A DNA stretch of 64,000 nucleotides. It comes from Nitratireductor thuwali. GTDB lineage: Bacteria > Pseudomonadota > Alphaproteobacteria > Rhizobiales > Rhizobiaceae. The translations under genes and the position numbers were made by a program. The notes below the pieces were generated by a model. It saw nothing but the letters and a program-made list of their open reading frames with translations. It was not told the origin of the DNA and did no database searches. Positions 26,363-36,828 of the stretch are shown here, piece by piece. Position 1 is the first letter of the stretch. Each line of letters begins with the position of its first letter. Location of the stretch: assembly GCF_036621415.1 (NCBI RefSeq), contig NZ_CP030941.1, forward strand, positions 2,168,001 through 2,232,000. Reading direction: 5' to 3'.

Positions 26363-27900
26363 TCCTCACGCTCTCCCCCGGCAGGGTCTCGGTTCGCGAT
26401 CTCGAACGCATCTGGCGCGAAGGACTGCCCGTCAGGATCGATCCGGCCTACCACGGGCAGATCGAAGCCGCGGCGGCGCGCATCGCACAGATCGCCGGCG
26501 GCAGCGAGGCCGTCTACGGCGTCAATACCGGCTTCGGTAAACTCGCCAGCGTCAGCATTCCCGCGCAGGACGTGGCCGCACTCCAGCGCAATCTCATCCT
26601 GTCCCATTGCTGCGGCGTGGGCGCGCCCTTGTCGGCGGAGATCGTTCGGCTCGTCATGGCGCTGAAGCTGATGTCGCTCGGGCGTGGCGCCTCGGGTGTG
26701 CGTATGGAGATCATAGCGCTTCTGGAAGCCATGCTTGAAAAAGATATTCTGCCGGTGGTCCCGGAAAAAGGTTCCGTCGGCGCGTCGGGGGACCTTGCCC
26801 CATTGGCCCATCTAGCAGCCGCGATGATCGGCGCGGGCGAAGCTTTCTTTGCCGGCGAAAGAATGCCCGCCGCCGAGGCACTGGCCAAGGCCGGCCTCGC
26901 ACCGGTGACGCTGGCCGCCAAGGAAGGGCTGGCGCTGATCAACGGCACCCAGGTTTCGACCGCGCTCGCTCTGGCCGGGCTCTTCAAGGCGCATCGGGCC
27001 GCAAGGGCAGCCGTCATCACCGGTGCGCTGTCGACCGACGCCGCCATGGGCTCGTCAGCTCCCTTCCACCCCGAGATTCACACGCTGCGCGGTCATAGAG
27101 GGCAGATCGACACCGCCGCCGCGCTCTGGACATTGCTCGAGCGCTCCGAAATCCGCGAGAGCCATCGCGAAGGCGACGAGCGTGTGCAGGACCCTTACTG
27201 CATCCGCTGTCAGCCGCAGGTGGACGGCGCTTGCCTGGACGTGCTGCGTCAGGCGGCGCGCACGCTGGAAATCGAGGCCAACGCGGTGACCGACAATCCA
27301 CTGGTGCTTTCGGACGGGCAGGTTGTCTCGGGCGGCAATTTCCACGCCGAGCCGGTGGCGCTGGCCGCCGACCAGATCGCACTTGCGGTGTGCGAAATCG
27401 GGGCGATCGCCCAGCGGCGTATCGCGCTCCTGGTCGACCCGGCGCTCTCCTTCGGCCTGCCGGCATTCCTGGCCAAGAAGCCTGGCCTGAACTCGGGCCT
27501 GATGATCGCCGAGGTGACCTCCGCCGCGCTCATGTCGGAAAACAAGCAGATGGCGCATCCGGCCTCGGTCGATTCCACCCCCACCTCCGCCAATCAGGAG
27601 GACCATGTCTCGATGGCCTGCCACGGCGCCCGGCGCCTGCTGGCGATGACCGAGAACCTCTACGGCATCGTCGGCATAGAGGCCGTGACAGCGGCGCAAG
27701 GCCTCGACCTGCGCGCTCCATTGAAGACCGGCGCCGAACTGCAGAAAGCCCATTCCGCCATCCGCGCCGTTGTGCCGGAACTCGAAGCGGACCGCTTCAT
27801 GGCGCCCGACCTGGAAAAAGCCATCGAGCTCGTGCGCTCCGGCAGCCTCAATGCCAGCATTTCGCCGGGCATCCTCCCGGAGTTGAGGAGCGAGCCGTGA
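26359..27900 (+). CDS. hutH: histidine ammonia-lyase
   Basis: A 513-residue enzyme with the MIO-forming Ala-Ser-Gly triad in [21 protein letters not shown] near the start and [13 protein letters not shown] near residue 415. It converts histidine to urocanate and ammonia. The start overlaps the hutI stop (ATGA). Length is standard. Confidence 0.96.
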   Translation: MILTLSPGRVSVRDLERIWREGLPVRIDPAYHGQIEAAAARIAQIAGGSEAVYGVNTGFGKLASVSIPAQDVAALQRNLILSHCCGVGAPLSAEIVRLVMALKLMSLGRGASGVRMEIIALLEAMLEKDILPVVPEKGSVGASGDLAPLAHLAAAMIGAGEAFFAGERMPAAEALAKAGLAPVTLAAKEGLALINGTQVSTALALAGLFKAHRAARAAVITGALSTDAAMGSSAPFHPEIHTLRGHRGQIDTAAALWTLLERSEIRESHREGDERVQDPYCIRCQPQVDGACLDVLRQAARTLEIEANAVTDNPLVLSDGQVVSGGNFHAEPVALAADQIALAVCEIGAIAQRRIALLVDPALSFGLPAFLAKKPGLNSGLMIAEVTSAALMSENKQMAHPASVDSTPTSANQEDHVSMACHGARRLLAMTENLYGIVGIEAVTAAQGLDLRAPLKTGAELQKAHSAIRAVVPELEADRFMAPDLEKAIELVRSGSLNASISPGILPELRSEP

Positions 27901-27933
27901 TCGGAATGGACATTTGTTCATGGCTTGGCGCAG

Positions 27934-27971
27934 CCCCTCACCCCGCCTGGTTCCGGCAGGCGGATGAGGGG
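27934..27971. repeat. intergenic palindrome (family C) between hutH and hutG
   Basis: Inverted blocks CCCCTCA / TGAGGGG and CCGCCTG / CAGGCGG form a 14-bp interrupted hairpin in the 97-base hutH-hutG gap. It is related to 12262-12384 and 35776-35821. Confidence 0.65.
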
Positions 27972-27997
27972 CAGCGCGGCATTTCCGGAGGTCTTCG

Positions 27998-28803
27998 ATG
28001 ACCCCAGTCGACGTGCATCAGGGCACCTCGCCCATCATTCTCGGCCTGCCGCACACGGGAACCCATGTCCCGGAAGACATCCGCGCCCGTCTCAACGACC
28101 AGGGGCGGCTGCTCACCGATACGGACTGGCACGTCCACCGGCTCTATGATGGACTGCTGGAGGGCGCGACCACGGTGCGCGCGACATTCCACCGCTACGT
28201 GATCGACGCCAACCGCAGTCCTTCCGGCCAAAGCCTTTATCCCGGCCAGAACACGACCGGCCTGGTGCCGCTGATCGATTTCGACAATCGGCCGATCTGG
28301 AGACCGGGCCACGAGCCCACGGAAGCCGATACGGCCGAGCGGCTTGCCACCTTCCATGCCCCCTATCATGCGGCGCTCGCTGCCGAGATAGAGCGGGTGA
28401 AAGCTCTGCACGGCCTGGCCATCCTTTATGATTGCCACTCCATACGCTCCCATTGCCCGTTTCTCTTCGAAGGGCGGCTGCCCGATTTCAATATCGGCAC
28501 CGACCACGGCAGGACATGCGCGCCTGCGATTGAGCGGGCGGTGGTGGATGTCTGTGAGGCGGCCGATGGCCACACCAGCGTGCTCAACGGCCGCTTCGTC
28601 GGCGGCTGGACGACGCGTCACTACGGACAGCCGGACAACGGGCAGCACGCCATCCAGATGGAACTCGCGCAGGCAACTTATCTCGCCTCCGAGGCCCTGC
28701 CCTTTGCTTATGATCCGGACAAGGCGGAGCGCCTGCGCCCGCATCTGAAGGTTGTTCTTGAACGCCTCGAGGACATCGCGCTGTCGATGAAAAGGAAAGA
28801 GCG

Positions 28804-28807
<4 letters not shown>
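27998..28807 (+). CDS. hutG: N-formylglutamate deformylase
   Basis: A 269-residue protein of the N-formylglutamate amidohydrolase family ([49 protein letters not shown]). It releases formate and glutamate as the last step of the HutF branch. GGAGG lies 9 bases before the ATG. The stop overlaps the hutU start. Confidence 0.92.
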
Positions 28808-30475
<1,668 letters not shown>

Positions 30476-30477
<2 letters not shown>

Positions 30478-30524
30478 AGCATGATCCCGAAAAGGGACTC
30501 CGGTTTTCGGCAACCATCCTGATC
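30476..30524. repeat. rhizobial palindromic repeat (family A) at the hutU stop
   Basis: Starts AGAGCATGATCCCGAAAAG and continues to CGGTTTTCGG and GATC, the same design as the copy at 9257-9305. It begins inside the hutU stop codon and fills most of the 68-base gap to the TRAP gene. Confidence 0.75.
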
Positions 30525-30545
30525 TAAACGACAAGGGGAACGACA

Positions 30546-31637
30546 ATGAAAAGACGTCAATTCTTGCAGACAGCGGGTATAGCCGGCGTGGCGACGGGGC
30601 TGGCCGCACCGGCAATCGCCCAGGACAAGCGCACCTGGAACATGGTCACCGCATGGCCGAAGAACCTGCCCGGTCCCGGCGTTGCCGCGCAAATGCTCGC
30701 CGACCGCATCACCGCACTGTCGGGCGGACGGCTGGAAGTCAGGCTCCACGCGGCGGGTGAGCTGGTTCCAGGCAATGGTGTCTTCGACGCCGTCTCCGAG
30801 GGCACGGCCGAACTCTACCATGCGGTGCCTTCCTATTGGGGTTCCAAGTCGCGCGGCATTCTCCTGTTCGGATCGCAGCCCTTCGGCCTGCGCGCCGACG
30901 AGCAGCTTGGCTGGCTGATGCATGGCGGCGGTCAGGAACTCTATGACGAGATGTATGGCCGGTTCGGGCTGAAACCTTTCCTGTGCGGCAATTCGGGCCC
31001 GCAGTGGCAGGGCTGGTTCCGCAACGAGATAAACTCCGTGGACGATCTCAGGGGCCTGCGTTTCCGCACCACGGGGCTTGCCTCGGAAATGTGCGCCAAG
31101 CTGGGCATGGCCGTTCAGGCCATGGGGGGCGGCGACATGTTCCAGGCGCTGCAGTCGGGCGCGCTGGATGCCGGCGAATTCATCGGCCCGTGGAGCGATT
31201 CGGCTCTCGGCTTTTATCAGGTCGCCAAGAACTACTACTGGCCGGGCGTTGGCGAGCCTTCCTCGGCGGAGGAATGCGCGGTCAACATGGCGGCCTACGA
31301 GGAACTGCCGGAAGACCTCCAGCAGGCCGTCGCCTATGCTTGCGAGTCCCTCTACAATCCGGTCTGGACCGAATACTCCACCAAGCACGCCCAAGCGCTC
31401 AAGCAACTCGTCTCCGAGCACGGCGTTCAGGTGAAGCAACTGCCCGAGGATGTCATGGTGGCGATGGGCAATGCGGCCGGCGAGGTGATTGCGGAACTGC
31501 GCGAGGACGACGACGAACTCGTCAAGCGGATCGTCGAGAGCTTCCTTGCCTACCGCCAGAGCATCGCCGAATACATGGTCTACGCCGACAACGGGCAGAT
31601 GAACGCCCGCGCGCTGGACTATAACTACGGCGGGTGA
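30546..31637 (+). CDS. TRAP transporter substrate-binding protein
   Basis: A 363-residue DctP/TakP-type periplasmic protein. It opens with a Tat-like signal MKRRQFLQTAGIAG, cleaved near AIAQ. WNMVTAWPKNLPGPG and RLEVRLHAAGELVPGNG resemble 2-keto acid or mannitol/chloroaromatic TRAP receptors, and GPWSDSALGFYQVAKNYYWPGVGEP is typical of that branch. The ligand cannot be named. It heads a three-gene transporter 68 bases after hutU. Confidence 0.85.
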   Translation: MKRRQFLQTAGIAGVATGLAAPAIAQDKRTWNMVTAWPKNLPGPGVAAQMLADRITALSGGRLEVRLHAAGELVPGNGVFDAVSEGTAELYHAVPSYWGSKSRGILLFGSQPFGLRADEQLGWLMHGGGQELYDEMYGRFGLKPFLCGNSGPQWQGWFRNEINSVDDLRGLRFRTTGLASEMCAKLGMAVQAMGGGDMFQALQSGALDAGEFIGPWSDSALGFYQVAKNYYWPGVGEPSSAEECAVNMAAYEELPEDLQQAVAYACESLYNPVWTEYSTKHAQALKQLVSEHGVQVKQLPEDVMVAMGNAAGEVIAELREDDDELVKRIVESFLAYRQSIAEYMVYADNGQMNARALDYNYGG

Positions 31638-31725
31638 TCGACTGCTTGCGGTGGGGCGCGCCCGTCCCGCCGCGAAGTCCCTCCGGAAAGAAACCGACCC
31701 GCTTTGCGAATGGGAAAACCAATCC

Positions 31726-32235
31726 ATGCAGCGCTTGGCAACCGCGCTTGATCAGGTGAACATTGCCGTCGGCGCGACCGTGCGCTGGCTGGCGCTCATC
31801 ATGGTGCTCGTGCAGTTCGGCACTGTGGTCCTGCGCTATGTCTATGGCGTCAGCTTCATCTTCCTCAGCGAAAGCGTCCTTTATCTGCACGCCGCGCTCT
31901 TCATGCTTGGCGCGGGCTATACGCTGCTGGTGGATGCCCATGTGCGCGTCGACATCTTCTACGGCTCGCTCTCCACGCGCAAAAAGGCGCTCATCGACAT
32001 ATTGGGCGCGACCCTCTTCCTGCTGCCTTCCATGGTGATGATCGCGTGGTTCTCCTGGCCGTCGGTCCGCAATTCATGGGCGGTGATGGAAGGCGCGATC
32101 TCCGTCGGCGGCATTCCGGCTTCGTTCCTCCTGAAGTCGCTCATTCCCGCATTCTGCGGCCTGCTTGTCATTCAGGGACTGGCCTGCCTACTGCGCGATC
32201 TGGCGCTTTACCGCGACGGGACGAATGCCGCATGA
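31726..32235 (+). CDS. TRAP transporter small permease subunit (DctQ)
   Basis: A 169-residue protein with four hydrophobic segments (about residues 20-40, 52-72, 90-110 and 130-150) and the DctQ-like run LHAALFMLGAGYTLLVDAHVRVDIFYG. It bridges binding protein and large permease. ATG at 31726 is chosen over upstream codons. Its stop overlaps the next start. Confidence 0.85.
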   Translation: MQRLATALDQVNIAVGATVRWLALIMVLVQFGTVVLRYVYGVSFIFLSESVLYLHAALFMLGAGYTLLVDAHVRVDIFYGSLSTRKKALIDILGATLFLLPSMVMIAWFSWPSVRNSWAVMEGAISVGGIPASFLLKSLIPAFCGLLVIQGLACLLRDLALYRDGTNAA

Positions 32236-33782
32236 GCCTGCCGCTCGATCTTCTCATGTTCGCCGCCCTCATCGCGGCCATTCTCGTTGGTTATCCCGTT
32301 TCCTTCATGATGGCGGGAACCGCCGCCATTTTCGCCCTGATCGGATGGATGACCGGGCAGTTCCATCCCGCCCTCCTTGGTGCGCTCGGCCAGCGCGTCT
32401 TCGGCCTTTTGACGAATAACGTGCTGATCGCCATCCCGCTCTTCGTCTTCATGGGCGTGGTGCTGGAGAAGAGCCGCATTGCGGAAGAGCTTCTTGAAAC
32501 CATGGGCCGGCTTTTCGGCGCCATGCGCGGCGGCCTCGGCGTATCGGTCGTGCTGGTCGGCGCGCTGCTTGCCGCCTCGACGGGTATCGTCGGCGCGACC
32601 GTTGTGGCGATGGGCCTGATCGCACTGCCCACCATGGTGCGCAACGGATACGATCCGAAGCTTGCCTCGGGCATCGTCTGCACCTCCGGCACGCTCGGCC
32701 AGATCATCCCTCCCTCGACGCTGCTGATCATCCTCGCCGACGTCATGTCGAACGCCTTCCAGCAGGCGCAATACGAGCAGGGCAAATTCTCGGTCGAGAC
32801 CATATCCGTGGGCCAGGTCTTTGCAGCGGCGCTCCTTCCCGGCCTGACACTGGTCGGCGTCTATATCGTCTATCTGCTGATCAAGGCGACTTTCGTCCCC
32901 CAATCCGCTCCCGCGCTGGCGGAAGCCGGAGAGCGTCCCTCCGCGCGCCAGATCATGCGCGCCGTGGTGCCGCCGGTTCTGCTCATCGTGGCTGTCCTGG
33001 GCTCCATACTCGGCGGCGTCGCGACGCCCAGCGAGGCGGCAAGCGTCGGCGCGGTCGGCGCGCTGCTTCTGGCCGGCGCGCGGGCGGAGAAGAATGCCCG
33101 CCTCATCGTCGCCGGCGCGGCCGCCCTCGGCCTCGTCGCCGTCCTGGCCGGCTCCGTGCCGGTGCGCCTGCAGCGCAGCGATACCGATATGGCCGACTGG
33201 GCACTCGGCGGATTTCTCACCCTGTTGGTGCTGATGGGCCTTGCGGCCGTCCTGCAATCGGTGTGGCGGGCGCAAAAGAAGGGGATCCTGACCCCCATCG
33301 TCACTTCGACCATGACCGTGACGGCGATGATCTTCGCGACGATCCTGACCGCGTCGGTCTTTTCGCTGGTGTTCAGGGGCTTGGGCGGCGATGTGCGGGT
33401 GGAAGAATTCCTCACGCAGATGCCCGGCGGCCCGCAAGGCGCGCTGATCTTCGTGATGGTGCTCATCTTCGTGCTCGGCTTCTTTCTCGATTTCGTCGAG
33501 ATATCGGTGATCGTGCTGCCGCTGGTCGCGCCCATCCTCATCCTCATGGGGCACGATCCGCTGTGGCTGGCGGTGCTTATCGCCATCAACCTGCAGACCT
33601 CGTTCCTCACCCCGCCCTTCGGTTTCTCGCTGTTTTATCTGAGGTCGGCCGCGCCCAAGGAGATCACGACCAGGCAGATCTATCGAGGGGTTATCCCCTT
33701 CATCATGCTGCAGATCGTCGGCATGGCGGTGATCTGGTTCGCGCCGGCCGTTTCCACCTGGCTACCGCGCATCATATTCTGA
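32232..33782 (+). CDS. TRAP transporter large permease subunit (DctM)
   Basis: A 516-residue permease with many membrane segments. Motifs include LVGYPVSFMMAGTAAIFALIG, ASTGIVGATVVAMGLIALPTMVRNGYDPKLASGIV and FLDFVEISVIVLPLVAP. It is longer than the common 425-residue DctM, with an extra hydrophobic stretch about residues 250-390, as in the TakM-like branch. Sodium-driven solute import is expected. Confidence 0.87.
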   Translation: MSLPLDLLMFAALIAAILVGYPVSFMMAGTAAIFALIGWMTGQFHPALLGALGQRVFGLLTNNVLIAIPLFVFMGVVLEKSRIAEELLETMGRLFGAMRGGLGVSVVLVGALLAASTGIVGATVVAMGLIALPTMVRNGYDPKLASGIVCTSGTLGQIIPPSTLLIILADVMSNAFQQAQYEQGKFSVETISVGQVFAAALLPGLTLVGVYIVYLLIKATFVPQSAPALAEAGERPSARQIMRAVVPPVLLIVAVLGSILGGVATPSEAASVGAVGALLLAGARAEKNARLIVAGAAALGLVAVLAGSVPVRLQRSDTDMADWALGGFLTLLVLMGLAAVLQSVWRAQKKGILTPIVTSTMTVTAMIFATILTASVFSLVFRGLGGDVRVEEFLTQMPGGPQGALIFVMVLIFVLGFFLDFVEISVIVLPLVAPILILMGHDPLWLAVLIAINLQTSFLTPPFGFSLFYLRSAAPKEITTRQIYRGVIPFIMLQIVGMAVIWFAPAVSTWLPRIIF

Positions 33783-33817
33783 GGTCCAGGATGCGCCCCA
33801 AGCAGCGCGCCGGTGGA

Positions 33818-33846
33818 TTGTCAAGAAACTGACATTTCGCCGACAT
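33818..33846 (+). promoter_or_regulatory. candidate Pho box: three heptamers at 11-bp spacing
   Basis: TTGTCAA (33818), CTGACAT (33829) and CCGACAT (33840) are separated by 4 bases each, giving direct repeats every 11 bp as in PhoB sites (CTGTCAT-N4-CTGTCAT). The site lies 74 bases before the phnC start, so phosphate starvation control by PhoB is likely. Confidence 0.65.
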
Positions 33847-33919
33847 CGCAGCTTCACGCACGACCGCTAGGCCATGTCGCGAATAAGGACGAAAGCGTCC
33901 GCGGGATATGGGAGTGGTC

Positions 33920-34753
33920 ATGCTTGAGATACGCGGTGTAACCCGCCGCTTCGGCAAAACGGTTGCGGTGAAAAATGTCGATGTGAAGATCGCCGAGGGC
34001 GAGATGGTCGGCGTCATCGGCCGGTCGGGCGCCGGAAAGTCCACCCTGCTTCGCATGATCAACCGGCTGATCGAAACGAGCGAAGGCGCCATCACCTTCC
34101 GCGACCTTGAGGTCTCGAAACTCCGCGGCACAGCCCTCCGGCGCTGGAACCGCGACTGCGCGATGATCTTCCAGCAGTTCAACCTCGTACCGCGCCTCGA
34201 CGTCCTGACCAATGTGCTGCTTGGCCGGCTCAACCATCGCCCGACGGCGATGAACCTTCTCAACATCTATTCCCGCGAGGAGCGCATCCAGGCGATCGCC
34301 GCGCTGGAGCGGCTCGACATCGCCCATACCGCCCTGCAGCAGGCAGGAACGCTCTCCGGCGGGCAGCAGCAGCGCGTGGCCATCGCCCGTGCGCTGATGC
34401 AGGAGCCGCAGATGATCCTGGCGGACGAGCCCATCGCCTCGCTCGACCCGCTCAATGCCAAGGTGGTGATGGATTCGCTTGCCGACATCAACGCCCGCGA
34501 CGGCATCACGGTCATCACCAATCTGCACACGCTAGATACGGCGCGACACTATTGCAGCCGCATCATCGGCATGGCGCACGGCGAGGTTGTGTTCGACGGC
34601 ACGGCGAGCGAGCTGACCGCAGCGGCCGTGCGGGAAATCTACGGTGCCGACACAGCCGGCGAAGGCGTATCCGAGGAGATCACCTCGACCAGCATCGAAA
34701 CGCCCGCACGGCCGCGCCGCGAGCGGGCGCTTGAACCGGCATTGGCAGGTTAG
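33920..34753 (+). CDS. phnC: phosphonate ABC transporter ATP-binding protein
   Basis: A 277-residue ABC ATPase: [12 protein letters not shown] start, Walker [10 protein letters not shown], PhnC-like [28 protein letters not shown], signature [15 protein letters not shown], Walker [13 protein letters not shown]. The ATG at 33920 has GGAG 5 bases upstream; an ATG at 33908 would add four residues. First gene of the phosphonate operon, preceded by a Pho box. Confidence 0.92.
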   Translation: MLEIRGVTRRFGKTVAVKNVDVKIAEGEMVGVIGRSGAGKSTLLRMINRLIETSEGAITFRDLEVSKLRGTALRRWNRDCAMIFQQFNLVPRLDVLTNVLLGRLNHRPTAMNLLNIYSREERIQAIAALERLDIAHTALQQAGTLSGGQQQRVAIARALMQEPQMILADEPIASLDPLNAKVVMDSLADINARDGITVITNLHTLDTARHYCSRIIGMAHGEVVFDGTASELTAAAVREIYGADTAGEGVSEEITSTSIETPARPRRERALEPALAG

Positions 34754-34844
34754 GCCCGGCGGAACGCCCGCCCGGCCAAAAACGAAAGTCACAACCTCAC
34801 AAATCGATTGCCGGAAGAACCGGCATGCAACAGGAGAGACGGAC

Positions 34845-35753
34845 ATGTTGAAGAAAACTCTGTTGGGCGCCGTGGCATTCACGGCTTTGATCGTCGGCGC
34901 GGCCCAGGCCGAGGACCTCAAGGAATTCCGCATCGGCATTCTCGGCGGCGAGAACGAAGCCGACCGCATGCGCAACTTCCAGTGCATGACCGAGGCGCTG
35001 CCGGAAGTGCTGGGCGTCGAAAAGGTTTCGCTGTTCCCGGCATCCGATTATGACGGAGTCGTGCAGGGCCTGCTCGGCGGTACGCTGGACTATGCCGAAC
35101 TCGGCGCTTCGGGTTACGCCAAGGTGTATCTGGAAAATCCGGATGCGGTCGAGCCGATCCTCACGACGGTGCAGACGGACGGTTCCACCGGCTACCATTC
35201 GGTGATGGTGGCGCGCAAGGATTCGGGCATCCGCACGCTCGAAGACCTCAAAGGCAAGAAGCTCGGCTTCGCCGACCCTGATTCCACCTCCGGCTATCTC
35301 GTCCCCGCCGTGACCCTGCCAAAGGCGCTGGGCATGCCGATCGAGGAGCATGTCGCCGAAACGGGCTTCGGCGGCGGCCACGAAAACCTGGTCCTCGAAG
35401 TGGTCAAGGGCACATTCGATGCCGGCACCACCTGGGCCTCCGGCGTCGGCGATTTCTCCGACGGCTATACCTCCGGCAACCTGCACAAGATGGTGGAGAA
35501 GGGCATCCTCGACATGGACGATCTGGTCGAGGTCTGGAAATCGCCGCTGATCCCCAACGGCCCCGTCGTCGTGCGCACCTCGATGGACGACAGCATGAAG
35601 CAGGCCTTCAAGGACTTCATGATGAAGCTGCCGGAGAGCGACCCGGAATGCTTCTCCGCCATCCAGGGCGGCGACTACAAGGGCTACACGGAAGTCACGC
35701 CGGCATTCTACGAGCCCATCATCGACGCCCGCCGCTCGAAGATCGGCTCGTAA
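34845..35753 (+). CDS. phnD: phosphonate ABC transporter substrate-binding protein
   Basis: A 302-residue periplasmic protein with signal peptide MLKKTLLGAVAFTALIVGAAQA, then FRIGILGGENEADRM and GSTGYHSVMVARKDSGI, DPDSTSGYLVP, matching PhnD of the rhizobial type. AGGAGAG precedes the start. It binds phosphonates for the PhnC-PhnE transporter. Confidence 0.92.
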   Translation: MLKKTLLGAVAFTALIVGAAQAEDLKEFRIGILGGENEADRMRNFQCMTEALPEVLGVEKVSLFPASDYDGVVQGLLGGTLDYAELGASGYAKVYLENPDAVEPILTTVQTDGSTGYHSVMVARKDSGIRTLEDLKGKKLGFADPDSTSGYLVPAVTLPKALGMPIEEHVAETGFGGGHENLVLEVVKGTFDAGTTWASGVGDFSDGYTSGNLHKMVEKGILDMDDLVEVWKSPLIPNGPVVVRTSMDDSMKQAFKDFMMKLPESDPECFSAIQGGDYKGYTEVTPAFYEPIIDARRSKIGS

Positions 35754-35775
35754 ACACGATCCATTGAGGCAGCGC

Positions 35776-35821
35776 GCCGCCCTTCATCCGCCTGCCGACA
35801 GAGGCAGGGGCGAGGGGCGGC
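35776..35821. repeat. intergenic palindrome (family C) between phnD and phnE
   Basis: GCCGCCC ... GGGCGGC ends and an inner TGCC / GGCA pair form an imperfect 46-base hairpin after the phnD stop, in the same position relative to the binding-protein gene as the one after the Liv-type binding protein. Confidence 0.6.
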
Positions 35822-35858
35822 GTATGCCGGCTGAAAGCTCCGCGCGCAGAAGCACACA

Positions 35859-36827
35859 ATGACCGCAACCACCCATCATCCCGGCCTCTCCGAAGCCGGC
35901 CAGACCGTCGAACGGCATTTCCGGATGCTGGCCGGGCGCAAGCGTCTCTATACGATCGGCGGCATCTTATTCATGGTCCTGGCCATGGGCGGTTCCCTGT
36001 GGTTCGCCAATGAATCGAACGCCGGCAAATTCTTCGACCGACTGCCCTATCTGTTCGATTTCGTCGGCCAGATGGTGCCGCGCGACGGTATGGAAATATG
36101 GCGGGCGCTGTTCGATCTGCCATCGCCCTATGACGATGGCAGCCTCAAATACAACTACCCCGAAGGCCGGATCTATTTCACCCAGTCGCTCTATCTGCCG
36201 GAATATTTCTACAAGATGCTGGAGACGATCAACATAGCGCTGGTGGCGACGCTGATCGGCTTCGGTCTCGGCTTCGTGCTGTGCTTTCTGGCCGCCTCCA
36301 ACCTGATGACGCGGCGCTGGCTGCGCTTCTTCGTCCGGCGCTTCATGGAACTCCTGCGCGCCTTTCCCGAGATCGTCATAGCCGGCTTCTTTCTGGCGAT
36401 CTTCTCGCTCGGAGCGGTCCCCGCCATCATCGCCGTCGCCGTCCACACGATCGGCGCGCTGGGCAAGATGTTCTTCGAGGTCGTCGAGAACGCGGACCTG
36501 AAGGCCGAGGAAGGGCTGCGCGCGGCGGGCGGCAATTGGGTCGAAAGGGTCTGGTTCGGCGTCGTGCCCCAGGTCCTACCGAATTTCCTGAGCTACGGGT
36601 TGCTGCGGTTGGAAATAAACGTGCGCGCCTCCACCATCATCGGTGCGGTGGGCGGCGGCGGCATCGGGGAAGCGCTGCGGCTTTCGATCAGCCAGACGCA
36701 TGAGGCCAAGACCCTCGCGATCATCCTGCTCCTGTTCTGCACCATCGTGGCCGTGGACCAGTTCTCGGCGTGGCTGCGCCGCCGCCTCGTCGGCAGCCAG
36801 ACATTCGAATTCGGCCGGGGAGGCTGA
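35859..36827 (+). CDS. phnE: phosphonate ABC transporter permease, first subunit
   Basis: A 322-residue inner-membrane protein with BPD transport domain: FVRRFMELLRAFPEIVIAGFFLAIF, ENADLKAEEGLRAAGGNWVERVWFGVVPQVLPN (EAA motif) and AVGGGGIGEALRLSI. Normal PhnE length plus a short extra N-terminal part. It pairs with the larger PhnE2. Confidence 0.92.
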   Translation: MTATTHHPGLSEAGQTVERHFRMLAGRKRLYTIGGILFMVLAMGGSLWFANESNAGKFFDRLPYLFDFVGQMVPRDGMEIWRALFDLPSPYDDGSLKYNYPEGRIYFTQSLYLPEYFYKMLETINIALVATLIGFGLGFVLCFLAASNLMTRRWLRFFVRRFMELLRAFPEIVIAGFFLAIFSLGAVPAIIAVAVHTIGALGKMFFEVVENADLKAEEGLRAAGGNWVERVWFGVVPQVLPNFLSYGLLRLEINVRASTIIGAVGGGGIGEALRLSISQTHEAKTLAIILLLFCTIVAVDQFSAWLRRRLVGSQTFEFGRGG

Positions 36828-36828
36828 A

